Shown here piece after piece: positions 33,459-42,053 of a DNA stretch of 57,406 nucleotides. The stretch covers positions 1 to 57,406 of the forward strand of contig JANYFE010000011.1 in the NCBI GenBank assembly GCA_025362795.1, in the 5' to 3' direction. Each line of letters starts with the position of its first letter. Positions within the stretch are counted from its first letter, which is position 1. This stretch comes from Rhodobacterales bacterium. Lineage in GTDB: Bacteria > Pseudomonadota > Alphaproteobacteria > Rhodobacterales > Rhodobacteraceae. The notes beneath the pieces are model-generated. The model ran no database searches, had not been told where the DNA came from, and saw only the letters and a list, made by a program, of their open reading frames with translations. The position numbers and the translations under genes were made by a program.

Positions 33459-34895
33459 ATGACAAACACAGTTTCCCTACCCGCCTATGACCGCGCCACC
33501 CTGAAGCCGGGTATCGTGCACATCGGCCTTGGCAACTTTCACCGCGCACATATGGCGGTCTATCTGGACGACCTTTTCGCCCTAGGGACTGATCACGACT
33601 GGGCCATTCTTGGGGCGGGTGTGCGGGCGGGCGATGCGCGGATGCGCGACGCCATGCTGGCCCAAGACTGCCTGTCGACGGTCATCGAACTGGACCCCTC
33701 CGGGCGGTCGGCGCGACGGGTCGGCGCGATGACTGGCTTCATCGAGGTGCAGGCGGACAATGCCGCCCTGATCGCCGCCATGTCAGACCCTGCGATCCGG
33801 ATCGTGTCATTGACGGTCACTGAGGGCGGCTACTACGTCGATGCCGCAACGGGTCAGTTTGACTCGAAAGCTGCCGACATTGTGGCGGATGCCGCCGATC
33901 CCTCCCGGCCCGGCACCGCTTTTGGCGCGATCCTTGCAGCGTTGCGTGTGCGCAAGGCTGCCGGGGTTGCGCCCTTTACCGTGATGTCTTGCGACAACCT
34001 GCCGGGAAATGGGCTTGTAACGGAGGCGGCTGTCGTGGGTCTGGCGCGGCTGTCTGACCCCGCATTTGCCGACTGGATCAAGGCCAAAGTCGCCTTTCCG
34101 AATGGCATGGTTGACCGTATCACGCCGGCCACCGGACCACGCGAACGGGCGATGGCGGCAGAGTTCGGGCTTGGTGCTGACCCGGTGCCGGTGACCTGCG
34201 AGCCGTTCCGGCAATGGGTGCTGGAGGACAAGTTTCCATCAGGCCGCCCCGCGCTGGAAAAGGTCGGCGTGACATTCACCGATGACGTCCATGTGTTCGA
34301 GACGATGAAAATCCGCATCCTGAACGGGGGGCACGCGATCATCGCCTATCCGGGCGGGTTGAAGGGCATCGAGTATGTCCACGAAGACATGCAAGATGCG
34401 ACGATCAAGGCATTTCTGGATGCGGTCCAGACGCGGGAGATTTTGCCGATCGTCCCGCCCGTCCCCGGCTTGGTGCTGACCGATTACAAGACCAAGATCA
34501 TCGAACGGTTCTCGAACCCTGACGTGGCCGATACCGTGCGGCGATTGGCGCTGGACGGGTCGAACCGCCAGCCGAAGTTCATCATCCCGTCGATCCGGGA
34601 TGCGCTGGCGGCGGGGGGGAAGGCAGAGGGCCTGACTTTGCTGTCGGCGATGTGGTGCCGCTATTGTTTTGGCACAGACGAACATGGGTCGGTGATCGCG
34701 CCGAATGATCCGAACTGGGACCATTTGCAGGCAAAGGCGACGGCCGCCAAGGTAGATCCGGCGCAGTGGATCGGCATGACCGAGATTTACGGCGATCTGG
34801 CTGCGGACACCGGCTTTGCGGACCGGTTTGCCGAGGCGCTGGGGTTTGTATGGGCGCATGGCGTGCAGGCGGCAATGGTGCGGTACATCGGGTAA
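33459..34895 (+). CDS. mtlK: Mannitol 2-dehydrogenase MtlK
   Basis: A 478-residue polyol-specific long-chain dehydrogenase that oxidises D-mannitol to D-fructose (and often D-arabitol to D-xylulose) with NAD+. IVHIGLGNFHRAHMAVYLDD (residues 19-38) is the nucleotide-binding start. VMSCDNLPGNG, PNGMVDRITP and the catalytic KIRILNGGH, with the Lys-x4-Asn-x2-His arrangement, define the family. The start at 33459 follows the smoS stop by one base; a longer frame into smoS is rejected. It is the last gene of the operon in this window. The kinase genes that follow it in some relatives are absent. Confidence 0.94.
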   Translation: MTNTVSLPAYDRATLKPGIVHIGLGNFHRAHMAVYLDDLFALGTDHDWAILGAGVRAGDARMRDAMLAQDCLSTVIELDPSGRSARRVGAMTGFIEVQADNAALIAAMSDPAIRIVSLTVTEGGYYVDAATGQFDSKAADIVADAADPSRPGTAFGAILAALRVRKAAGVAPFTVMSCDNLPGNGLVTEAAVVGLARLSDPAFADWIKAKVAFPNGMVDRITPATGPRERAMAAEFGLGADPVPVTCEPFRQWVLEDKFPSGRPALEKVGVTFTDDVHVFETMKIRILNGGHAIIAYPGGLKGIEYVHEDMQDATIKAFLDAVQTREILPIVPPVPGLVLTDYKTKIIERFSNPDVADTVRRLALDGSNRQPKFIIPSIRDALAAGGKAEGLTLLSAMWCRYCFGTDEHGSVIAPNDPNWDHLQAKATAAKVDPAQWIGMTEIYGDLAADTGFADRFAEALGFVWAHGVQAAMVRYIG

Positions 34896-34934
34896 GGGTG
34901 ACACCGGCAGGGCACCTGTGGCCCCAAATGGCGC

Positions 34935-36023
34935 TTACGGGCGGCTGATCCGGCCACCTCCTACAGCTGCGGCGACCCCTGTGGTTCCCGGCGCGGAGGT
35001 TGGCAGGCCACCCGCGACACGGACCGCCAGATAGGCGAAGGCCTGCGCTTCCAGCATGTCGCCGTTCAAGCCGGCGGCTTCGACCGGTTCGACATGGGAG
35101 GTCAGTCGGCGGGTGAGTTCATCCATCAGTGCGGCGTTATGGCGACCGCCACCTGTCACGAGGAGGCGGTTGACCGGGGTTGGAAAATGCTCGGCCCCTC
35201 TGGCGACAGCGGCGGCGGCGGCAGCGGTCAGGGTGGCGGCGGCATCGGCGTCCGACAGATGCGAGACCTGTTGAAGCAGCGCGTGGAAATCGTTGCGATC
35301 CAGGGACTTTGGCGGGATCTTGTGGAAGAAGGATAGGGACAGGAAGCGGTTGATCACGCCCGCATCGACCTTGCCGGTCCGGGCAAGTGCGCCACCTTCA
35401 TCCTGCATCTGGCCGCGCCGGGCCTGCATCAGATCATTAACCGGGGCGTTGGCGGGGCCGGTGTCAAAGGCGAGGAGTGCGCCTGGGGTTTCAGGGGCCG
35501 GGACACGAGGATCGACCCAAGTCACGTTGCCGACGCCACCAAGATTCAGAATGGCGAGCGGCTCGGCTGCACCGATGAACCGGGCACAGGCGTGGTGAAA
35601 AAAAGGGGCGAGCGGTGCGCCCTGCCCGCCCAGTTCGACATCGGTGCTGCGAAAATCCCAGACCGTCTTGAGGCCCAAGGCTTCGGCCAGCAATGCGCCA
35701 TTGCCGGCCTGATGGGTTCCGCGACCGCCCGGGTCGTGGGCGAGGGTCTGGCCGTGGAAGCCTACCAGTTCCGCGCCGGCAAAGCGGCTGAGCAATTCGA
35801 CATGCGCGAGTTCGACCACCTCGGCAGCCTCGGCCACCTCCGGATCACCATGCCAGCGGCCAAGCGCGGCACGGAGCGTGGTGCGTTCGGCCTCGGAATA
35901 GGGGCGGTAGGCGTGCGGGCCGAATTCGTGGATACGATGGCCGTCGGTCAGGACCATGGCGGCATCGACGCCGTCCAGTGACGTCCCCGACATCGACCCC
36001 AAGGCCCAGATCGGTCCCTGCAT
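34935..36023 (-). CDS. anmK: Anhydro-N-acetylmuramic acid kinase AnmK
   Basis: A 362-residue sugar kinase of the ASKHA fold that opens and phosphorylates 1,6-anhydro-MurNAc to MurNAc-6-phosphate in cell-wall recycling. [16 protein letters not shown] (residues 9-24) is the ATP-binding signature. [34 protein letters not shown] and [13 protein letters not shown] follow in the expected order. The start at 36023 (MQGPIWALG) has a purine-rich GGGGGAAGAG before it; the longer frame to 36047 is less likely. Divergent from tyrS with only about 60 bases between starts, the arrangement common in Rhodobacteraceae. Confidence 0.93.
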   Translation of the reverse strand: MQGPIWALGSMSGTSLDGVDAAMVLTDGHRIHEFGPHAYRPYSEAERTTLRAALGRWHGDPEVAEAAEVVELAHVELLSRFAGAELVGFHGQTLAHDPGGRGTHQAGNGALLAEALGLKTVWDFRSTDVELGGQGAPLAPFFHHACARFIGAAEPLAILNLGGVGNVTWVDPRVPAPETPGALLAFDTGPANAPVNDLMQARRGQMQDEGGALARTGKVDAGVINRFLSLSFFHKIPPKSLDRNDFHALLQQVSHLSDADAAATLTAAAAAAVARGAEHFPTPVNRLLVTGGGRHNAALMDELTRRLTSHVEPVEAAGLNGDMLEAQAFAYLAVRVAGGLPTSAPGTTGVAAAVGGGRISRP

Positions 36024-36083
36024 GCTCTTCCCCCCGCTGTGCGGCAACGCTATACGACAGCCACCTTAAAGCACGGTGTCCCC

Positions 36084-37337
36084 ATGACCTACCATCCGAA
36101 ATCAGAGTTCCTGCGCGTGATGACCGAGCGCGGCTTTGTCGCTGATTGCACTGACTATCAGGCGCTGGACGAGGCTTTTCTGGTGGGGGTGGTTCCAGGC
36201 TACATCGGTTTTGATGCGACAGCGACCAGTTTGCATGTGGGAAGCCTTATCCAGATTATGATGCTGCGTTGGTTGCAAAAATGCGGGGGCAAGCCGATCG
36301 TTCTGATGGGTGGTGGCACCACGAAAGTCGGCGATCCGTCGTTTCGGGCGGATGAGCGGCCATTGCTGACCAATGCGCAGATCGACGATAATATCGCGGG
36401 GATCAAACGGGCGTTCGAGCCTTATGTGCGGTTTGGCGAGGGGCCAACTGATGCAGTGATGACGAACAACGCGCTGTGGTTGGACGACCTTAATTACCTC
36501 GGGTTTTTGCGCGACATCGGGCGGCACTTTTCAATCAACCGGATGCTGTCGTTTGATTCCGTTAAGTCGCGGCTGGATCGGGAACAATCGCTGTCTTTCC
36601 TGGAATTCAACTACATGATCCTGCAAGCCTATGATTTTCTTGAGCTGCACCGGCGTTATGGGTGCCTCATGCAGATGGGCGGGTCGGATCAATGGGGCAA
36701 TATCGTCAACGGCGTCGATCTGACGCGGCGGGTTGTCGACCATGAGGTGTTTGGGCTGACAACGCCGCTGCTGACGACTTCGGACGGCAAGAAGATGGGC
36801 AAGTCGGCATCAGGCGCAGTTTGGCTAAATGCGGATTTGCTGAGCCCCTATGAGTTCTGGCAGTTCTGGCGGAACACGACAGATGCCGACGTCGGCAAGT
36901 TTCTAAAGCTGTACAGCGAATTGCCGGTCGACGAATGCAACCGGCTTGGGGCGCTGGCGGGGGCAGAGATCAACCTTGCGAAGATCGTATTGGCGAATGA
37001 GGTAACAACCCTTTTGCATGGCGCAGAGGCTGCGATAGCCGCGGAATCGACCGCGTTCGAGGTTTTCCAGAAAGGCGGCGTGGGAGACGATTTGCCGACG
37101 CTGGCCTTGTCGCCCGCCGAGATTGGCGACGGCATTACGGTGGCGCAGTTGTTCGTGCGGGCCGGCCTTGCGGCGACGGGCAAGGACGCCAAGCGGTTGA
37201 TCCTTGATGGCGGCGCACGGTTGAACGACGAGATCGTTCTGGATGCCGGGCAGCGTGTTGGTGCTGGCGAGTTGGCCGAGCCTTTGAAGCTTACCGCCGG
37301 TAAAAAGCGTCATGCGCTGGTGGTGTTGGCGGGGTAA
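36084..37337 (+). CDS. tyrS: Tyrosyl-tRNA synthetase
   Basis: A 417-residue class I aminoacyl-tRNA synthetase charging tRNA-Tyr. The HIGH-like HVGS is at residues 51-54, in [17 protein letters not shown]. The tyrosine-binding YMILQAYDF and [12 protein letters not shown] follow. The KMSKS-like loop is KMGKS at 237-241. A C-terminal S4 RNA-binding domain covers about 350-417 ([20 protein letters not shown]). Start 36084 ([10 protein letters not shown]) is chosen over an upstream GC-rich extension at 36039, which lies in the divergent promoter region. The ribosome binding site is weak. Essential housekeeping gene, intact. Confidence 0.96.
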   Translation: MTYHPKSEFLRVMTERGFVADCTDYQALDEAFLVGVVPGYIGFDATATSLHVGSLIQIMMLRWLQKCGGKPIVLMGGGTTKVGDPSFRADERPLLTNAQIDDNIAGIKRAFEPYVRFGEGPTDAVMTNNALWLDDLNYLGFLRDIGRHFSINRMLSFDSVKSRLDREQSLSFLEFNYMILQAYDFLELHRRYGCLMQMGGSDQWGNIVNGVDLTRRVVDHEVFGLTTPLLTTSDGKKMGKSASGAVWLNADLLSPYEFWQFWRNTTDADVGKFLKLYSELPVDECNRLGALAGAEINLAKIVLANEVTTLLHGAEAAIAAESTAFEVFQKGGVGDDLPTLALSPAEIGDGITVAQLFVRAGLAATGKDAKRLILDGGARLNDEIVLDAGQRVGAGELAEPLKLTAGKKRHALVVLAG

Positions 37338-37347
37338 GCCTGCGGTT

Positions 37348-38370
37348 TCAAACCGGGGTCGGATTGCGGGCGAAACCAGACTGGTGCCAGTAGGGATAGG
37401 GCAAGGCGGGGCGGCTGGCTTTGTCCAGCGCAGCGAATTGGTCGGGGGTTAGCGTCCAGCCAAGGGCGCCGAAGTTTTCGCGCAGCTGGGTTTCGGTGCG
37501 GGCACCGATGATGACTGTGGCGACGGTCGGCCGCGACAGCACCCAGTTGAGGGCGATCTGCGGGACGGTTTTGCCGGTATCTGCCGCAATGGCGTCCAGC
37601 ACGTCCATCACCGCATACAGTCGGTCATCGCTGACCGGTGGGGCGGAGTCGCCGTTCTGAACGGCGCGGCTGGTGTGATCGATGGGATGGCTGCGGCGAT
37701 ACCTGCCGGACAGGCGACCCCAGCCCAGCGGACTCCAGACCACGGTGCCGATATTCTGGTCGAGCGCGAGCGGCATCAGTTCCCATTCGTAATCGCGGCC
37801 AAGCAGGGAATAGTAGGCTTGATGGGCGACGTGGCGGACCAGCCTCTCGCGGTCTGACACCGCCAGTGATTTCATCAGGTGCCAACCCGAAAAGTTGGAG
37901 CAGCCGATGTAGCGGATTTTGCCTGCGGTCACGAGGTCGTCAAGGCTGCGCAGGGTTTCTTCTTGCGGTGTAAGGGCGTCGAACCCGTGAAGCTGGAACA
38001 GATCGATGTAGTCGGTATTCAGGCGTTTCAATGCCGCCTCGACGGCTCTGATCAGGGCAAAGCGTGACGAGCCGACATCATTGGGGCCCTGGCCGTGGCG
38101 AAAGGTGGCCTTGGTCGAGATCAGAACCTTGTCGCGGCGACCTTTGATGGCGGCCCCCAGAATGGATTCGGCCGTGCCGCCGGAATAGACATCGGCACTG
38201 TCAAACATGGTCAGGCCCGCCTCGAGGCAAACATCGACGAGGCGGATGGCTCCGACGACGTCGGTATTGCCCCAGGGTTTGAACAAATCATTGCCACCGC
38301 CGAAAGTCCCGGTGCCGAGCGTCAAGGCGGGAACCATCAGGCCGGACTGGCCGAGGCGGCGGTATTCCAT
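37348..38370 (-). CDS. Aldo/keto reductase
   Basis: A 340-residue NADPH-dependent aldo-keto reductase with a TIM-barrel fold. The catalytic tetrad is visible as Asp and Tyr in MFDSADVYSGG, Lys in VLISTKATF and His in DLFQLHGFDA. The cofactor tail is VATVIIGARTETQL with WTLTPDQFAALDKAS. It resembles the AKR group reducing small aldehydes and ketones; the substrate is unknown. It ends 11 bases after the convergent tyrS stop and follows the periplasmic cyclophilin gene by 48 bases on the same strand. No link to that neighbour is evident. Confidence 0.92.
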   Translation of the reverse strand: MEYRRLGQSGLMVPALTLGTGTFGGGNDLFKPWGNTDVVGAIRLVDVCLEAGLTMFDSADVYSGGTAESILGAAIKGRRDKVLISTKATFRHGQGPNDVGSSRFALIRAVEAALKRLNTDYIDLFQLHGFDALTPQEETLRSLDDLVTAGKIRYIGCSNFSGWHLMKSLAVSDRERLVRHVAHQAYYSLLGRDYEWELMPLALDQNIGTVVWSPLGWGRLSGRYRRSHPIDHTSRAVQNGDSAPPVSDDRLYAVMDVLDAIAADTGKTVPQIALNWVLSRPTVATVIIGARTETQLRENFGALGWTLTPDQFAALDKASRPALPYPYWHQSGFARNPTPV

Positions 38371-38418
38371 GATATTCTCCGGGTGGATGGGCCCGCCGGA
38401 GTGCGGCGAGCCAGAGTG

Positions 38419-38982
38419 CTACTCTTGCACGGTCACTTTGGTCATCACGTCAGGGTCGGTCACTTCGCCGCCCTGGCCTTCGCCCTTTTTGATCGCGTCG
38501 ACCACCTCCATTCCTTTGATCACCTTGCCAACGACCGTGTACTGGCCGTTCAGGAAATCACCGGGGGCGAACATGATGAAGAACTGGCTGTTGGCGCTGT
38601 CCGGATCCTGGGCGCGGGCCATGCCGACGATGCCGCGTTCAAAAGGCACAGCGGAAAATTCGGCCGGGACATTGGGCAGGGTCGAGCCCCCCATACCGGC
38701 CATCGAGGTGTCGCCACCCTTTTTGCCGTATTGCACGTCCCCGGTTTGCGCCATGAAACCGTCGATGACACGGTGAAAGACCACGTTGTCATAGGCACCT
38801 GATTTGGCGAGTGCCACGATCTGAGCCACGTGTTTCGGCGCGATATCGGGATTCAGGTCGATGACGATTTCGCCATTGGCTGCGCCGGACACCTCTATGA
38901 CGAGGTTCGGCCCCGGACCGTCGCCTTCGGCGAACGCGGGTGTGGCGAGCAATAGGGCGGCGGCGAGGGCTTTAAACAACAT
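38419..38982 (-). CDS. Periplasmic cyclophilin-type peptidyl-prolyl cis-trans isomerase
   Basis: A 187-residue cyclophilin with an N-terminal signal peptide ([18 protein letters not shown]) directing it to the periplasm, where it should speed proline isomerisation in folding envelope proteins. The cyclophilin core is [50 protein letters not shown] and GQYTVVGKVIKGMEVVDAI, with the catalytic Arg in FHRVI. A glycine-rich insert (GKKGGDTSMAGMGG) replaces the usual loop. The start overlaps the preceding cytosolic cyclophilin gene by 11 bases, so the two are translated together. Confidence 0.93.
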   Translation of the reverse strand: MLFKALAAALLLATPAFAEGDGPGPNLVIEVSGAANGEIVIDLNPDIAPKHVAQIVALAKSGAYDNVVFHRVIDGFMAQTGDVQYGKKGGDTSMAGMGGSTLPNVPAEFSAVPFERGIVGMARAQDPDSANSQFFIMFAPGDFLNGQYTVVGKVIKGMEVVDAIKKGEGQGGEVTDPDVMTKVTVQE

Positions 38983-39481
38983 CGACTGCCACCCGGACTG
39001 TGATCATGCGATCAGGATTGGCAGGCGGTTCGCCTTTGGTGATGGCATCGACAAATTCCATGCCAGACAGCACGCGTCCATAGACGGTGTACTGCCGGTT
39101 CAAGAAGTGGTTGTCCTTGAAATTGATGAAGAACTGGCTGTTGGCGGAATTGGGGTTGGACGAGCGGGCCGCACCGATGGTGCCGCGGTCGTGCGGAATG
39201 CCGGAAAACTCGGCCGGAACGTCCGGGTGTTGGGAACCGCCGGTGCCGGCACGGCGCAGGTTGAAACCGTTTTCCATATTGCCATTTTCGACATCGCCGG
39301 TCTGGGCCATGAAGCCGTCGATCACGCGGTGAAAGCAGACATTGTCATAGGCCTTGGCCCGGGCCAGGGTCTTCATCCGCTCGACATGCAGGGGGGCTAT
39401 CTCCGGCAGAAGGGCGATCAGCACCTCGCCATCCTTCAGTGTAACGATGATGGTATTCTCAGGGTCTTTGATCTCGGCCAT
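38972..39481 (-). CDS. Cytosolic cyclophilin-type peptidyl-prolyl cis-trans isomerase
   Basis: A 169-residue PpiB-like cyclophilin without signal peptide. Start 39481 ([20 protein letters not shown]) has AAAGGAG 8 bases upstream on the leftward strand; a long in-frame extension to 39760 is antisense to pgk and rejected. Core motifs are [51 protein letters not shown] and [18 protein letters not shown]. It is the first gene of a two-cyclophilin pair, the second being the secreted form. It diverges from pgk with about 110 bases between starts. Confidence 0.94.
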   Translation of the reverse strand: MAEIKDPENTIIVTLKDGEVLIALLPEIAPLHVERMKTLARAKAYDNVCFHRVIDGFMAQTGDVENGNMENGFNLRRAGTGGSQHPDVPAEFSGIPHDRGTIGAARSSNPNSANSQFFINFKDNHFLNRQYTVYGRVLSGMEFVDAITKGEPPANPDRMITVRVAVDVV

Positions 39482-39590
39482 CGTAGAGGCTCCTTTAATG
39501 CGATTGGCGCGGAAACTAACGGTGCCAAGCCCGAAGGGGAAGGGCAGAGTGTTGACGAAACGTGCGGTTGGGCGGAAAGAGGGGCAAATC

Positions 39591-40781
39591 ATGGGGAAAA
39601 GCATGGCCTGGAAAACGATGGACGATGTGGTGCTGGCAGGCAAGGTTGTGCTGGTGCGCGTGGATATCAATGTGCCGATGGACGGGGGCGTGGTGACCGA
39701 CACCACGCGGATCGACAAGATCGTGCCGACCATCCGGGATATTCTGGCACGCGGCGGCAAAGTGGTGTTGCTGGCGCACTATGGCCGTCCCAAGGGCAAG
39801 CCCGTCGCAGAGATGAGCCTGCGGCTGGTGCAGCACGCATTGGAAGCCGCGCTGGCGCGGGGCGTCACGTTTATGGAACGCCCAAGCCGTGCGGCCATCG
39901 ACGCGCTGCCTCAGGATTCGGTTGTGCTGGCTGAGAACACCCGCTTCTCGCCAATGGAAGAAGCAAACGATCCGCAGATGTCACAGTTTCTGGCTAGTCT
40001 GGGTGACGTGTTCTGCAACGACGCGTTTTCCGCAGCCCATCGCGCGCACGCCTCGACTGAGGGCGTGGCAAAGCTGCTGCCGAATTTCGCGGGACGCCTA
40101 ATGGAAGAAGAACTGCGCGCGTTGGAGGCGGCTTTAGGCGCACCAGCGCGCCCCGTGGTGGCGGTGGTCGGCGGCGCCAAAGTATCGACCAAGCTGGAGT
40201 TGTTGGGCAATCTGGTGAGTAAGGTGGATCATCTGGTGATCGGCGGCGGCATGGCGAACACGTTTCTGGTGGCGCAAGGTGTCGAAGTTGGCAAATCGCT
40301 GGCCGAGCGGGATATGGCACCGACCGCGCTGGAAATTCTGGCAAAGGCCAAGAGTGCGGGCTGTGTGATCCATTTGCCAGTCGACGTGGTGGTGGCGCGG
40401 GAGTTCAAGGCCGGTGCAGATAATTCCACCGTCAAGGCCGGCGCGTGTCCGGCGGATGCCATGATCCTCGATGCGGGTCCGGCGACGGTGGCGGAAATTG
40501 TGAAGGTGTTCGAGGCGTGCAAGACGCTGATCTGGAACGGGCCATTGGGGGCGTTCGAGATTGCGCCGTTTGACAAGGCCACGGTTGCAGCAGCACGGGC
40601 GGCGGCGCGGCTGACCAAGGCGGGCAAGCTGATATCGGTGGCAGGCGGCGGCGATACGGTAGCGGCGCTGAATCAAGCCGGGGCGGCAGACGATTTCACC
40701 TTTATTTCGACCGCCGGCGGCGCGTTTCTGGAGTGGATGGAGGGCAAGACATTGCCGGGTGTGGCCGCGCTGATGGGGTGA
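39591..40781 (+). CDS. pgk: Phosphoglycerate kinase
   Basis: A 396-residue glycolytic and Calvin-cycle kinase interconverting 1,3-bisphosphoglycerate and 3-phosphoglycerate with [20 protein letters not shown] near residue 20 is the substrate signature. Further conserved parts are [65 protein letters not shown] and the glycine-rich [15 protein letters not shown]. Start 39591 has an AGAGGGG before it; a second Met at residue 5 is an alternative start. The length of about 396 is standard. Stand-alone gene, divergent from the cyclophilin pair. Confidence 0.96.
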   Translation: MGKSMAWKTMDDVVLAGKVVLVRVDINVPMDGGVVTDTTRIDKIVPTIRDILARGGKVVLLAHYGRPKGKPVAEMSLRLVQHALEAALARGVTFMERPSRAAIDALPQDSVVLAENTRFSPMEEANDPQMSQFLASLGDVFCNDAFSAAHRAHASTEGVAKLLPNFAGRLMEEELRALEAALGAPARPVVAVVGGAKVSTKLELLGNLVSKVDHLVIGGGMANTFLVAQGVEVGKSLAERDMAPTALEILAKAKSAGCVIHLPVDVVVAREFKAGADNSTVKAGACPADAMILDAGPATVAEIVKVFEACKTLIWNGPLGAFEIAPFDKATVAAARAAARLTKAGKLISVAGGGDTVAALNQAGAADDFTFISTAGGAFLEWMEGKTLPGVAALMG

Positions 40782-40793
40782 GGCCGCGATAGG

Positions 40794-40842
40794 GGCTGGC
40801 CGCTGGCGGTTTTACACCCGCACACCCCAGGGTGGTATTCAT
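40794..40842 (+). repeat. Dispersed hairpin repeat, degenerate copy 4
   Basis: After pgk the sequence GGCGGTTTTACACCCGC, followed by ACACCCCAGGGTGGTATT, resembles the hairpin and tail of copies 1-3, but the stem is reduced to GCGG/CCGC (40806-40809 and 40818-40821). It lies between convergent genes and may be a decayed terminator. Confidence 0.45.
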
Positions 40843-40860
40843 CGACAGAAATGCTGCAGG

Positions 40861-41622
40861 TCAGGAGCGGCCCGTAAGTGCTTGCCACAGGAGCCTGCCG
40901 CGCTTGGCGAATTCGGACAGCGCCATGCGGCCTTCGGCCACGGCCATCGGGTCGGATTGGACTTGTTTGAGCAGCGGTTCGGCCTGCCAGGCCGCAAGGA
41001 AGGCTGGCCGCCCTGTCCCGATCAGGCGGCGGTGACGGCGGGCAGTGGCGATGCAACGTAGGCCGTCGGTGGCAAGTTGGCGGACAGCCTCGGGGCGGCC
41101 ATCGACCAAGGGGCGGCGGCCCCTCGCCTCCAGATCGGGGACGGCGCGAAGGTAATTGGCGAGGCCGGTGGCCCAGCCCAAGGCGCGGGCCATCGGTTCG
41201 GCATCGTCGGGGGCCCCCAGAGCGCGGGCGGCAAGCCACATCAGGCCGCCACCGGTGTCGTCGAGATAGGTGTCAAAGGCGGCGCGGTCGGTGAAGGCGT
41301 CGGTGTAGATGTCCCACTGGCGGGCGGCGGGGAGCCGGTCCAGCACGGCGATGGGTAGTTCGGATTGATGGATCAGGGCATGCAGCGGGCCCGCGACTTC
41401 ATGGGCGCGGGGAGTGCTTTCAGCCAACACGTCGCGCCACCATTGCAGGCGCATTTCGGCGATCATCGGCTCCTTTGTCACCCAAGGCGCGCGGGCGACT
41501 TCGAGGTTGAAGGCGTAAAGCGGCCATAGTTTGGCGCGGGCGGCAGGAGGGGCCGCCATGACGGCGGCAAAGCGGTCCGGATCGCCGCGTTCGACAAGGG
41601 CAGCGCAGGCCTCGATGGTCAT
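40861..41622 (-). CDS. Squalene/phytoene synthase-family protein (NDUFAF6-like)
   Basis: A 253-residue all-alpha protein of the squalene/phytoene synthase superfamily. The stretch RFAAVMAAPPAARAKLWPLY, ARAPWVTKEPMIAEMRLQWW and ATGLANYLRAVPDLEARGRR resembles the NDUFAF6-like subgroup, linked in mitochondria to respiratory complex I assembly, more than carotenoid enzymes. The usual DxxxD prenyl-diphosphate motifs are not evident, so a biosynthetic phytoene synthase role is unlikely. The start at 41622 overlaps the lipoprotein stop by 4 bases. It is last in the leftward run beginning with cysS and cimA. Confidence 0.82.
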   Translation of the reverse strand: MTIEACAALVERGDPDRFAAVMAAPPAARAKLWPLYAFNLEVARAPWVTKEPMIAEMRLQWWRDVLAESTPRAHEVAGPLHALIHQSELPIAVLDRLPAARQWDIYTDAFTDRAAFDTYLDDTGGGLMWLAARALGAPDDAEPMARALGWATGLANYLRAVPDLEARGRRPLVDGRPEAVRQLATDGLRCIATARRHRRLIGTGRPAFLAAWQAEPLLKQVQSDPMAVAEGRMALSEFAKRGRLLWQALTGRS

Positions 41623-42053
41623 TTCGACGCAAGAGACGCCAGCACATGGTCGGTCAGGGCGGTTACGGCGAAATCGGGGCAACTGGTGGCGACCTGATCG
41701 AACCCGGCAATCGGCGGCACGGCACGAACGGAATCGCTGCCATAATCCATGCAGACGTCGGGGTGCGGTTTCATCGCCGCAATGGTCTGGCGACCTTCAG
41801 CGGCGATCACGGCGGCGGCGGCGGCAAAAGCGTCGGGTGAGCCTTGCGTAACAGTGTGCAGGGGTTTCCCCCCGGCTGTGGCACTGTCCTGAACAATCGT
41901 GCCATCCGCGTAGATCCGGGTCGCGTTGCTGCCGAACATCGAGCCACCCGAAGCCACTTCGATCATCGCGGTTCCGGACGGCGGTGTGTAAATCACCGGG
42001 GTTGTTTCGCAGGCGGCCAGCAGGAGCAATGGGGCAATGGGGCGCAGATTCAT
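41619..42053 (-). CDS. Small lipoprotein of unknown function
   Basis: A 144-residue protein with a short signal peptide and lipobox LLLAAC (Cys at residue 15), so it should be lipid-anchored in the envelope. The mature part (ETTPVIYTPPSGTAMIEVAS, then ADGTIVQDSATAG and MKPHPDVCMDYGSDSVRAV) contains two later cysteines that might form a disulfide. I do not recognise a named family. Its start overlaps the cimA stop by 4 bases and its stop overlaps the NDUFAF6-like gene start by 4 bases, so it is translationally coupled on both sides. Function unknown. Confidence 0.75.
   Translation of the reverse strand: MNLRPIAPLLLLAACETTPVIYTPPSGTAMIEVASGGSMFGSNATRIYADGTIVQDSATAGGKPLHTVTQGSPDAFAAAAAVIAAEGRQTIAAMKPHPDVCMDYGSDSVRAVPPIAGFDQVATSCPDFAVTALTDHVLASLASK

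Noticed and set aside
40861-41622. Phytoene synthase for carotenoid synthesis.
   Set aside because: The usual DxxxD motifs are not visible and no other crt genes are near; the sequence fits the NDUFAF6-like group better.
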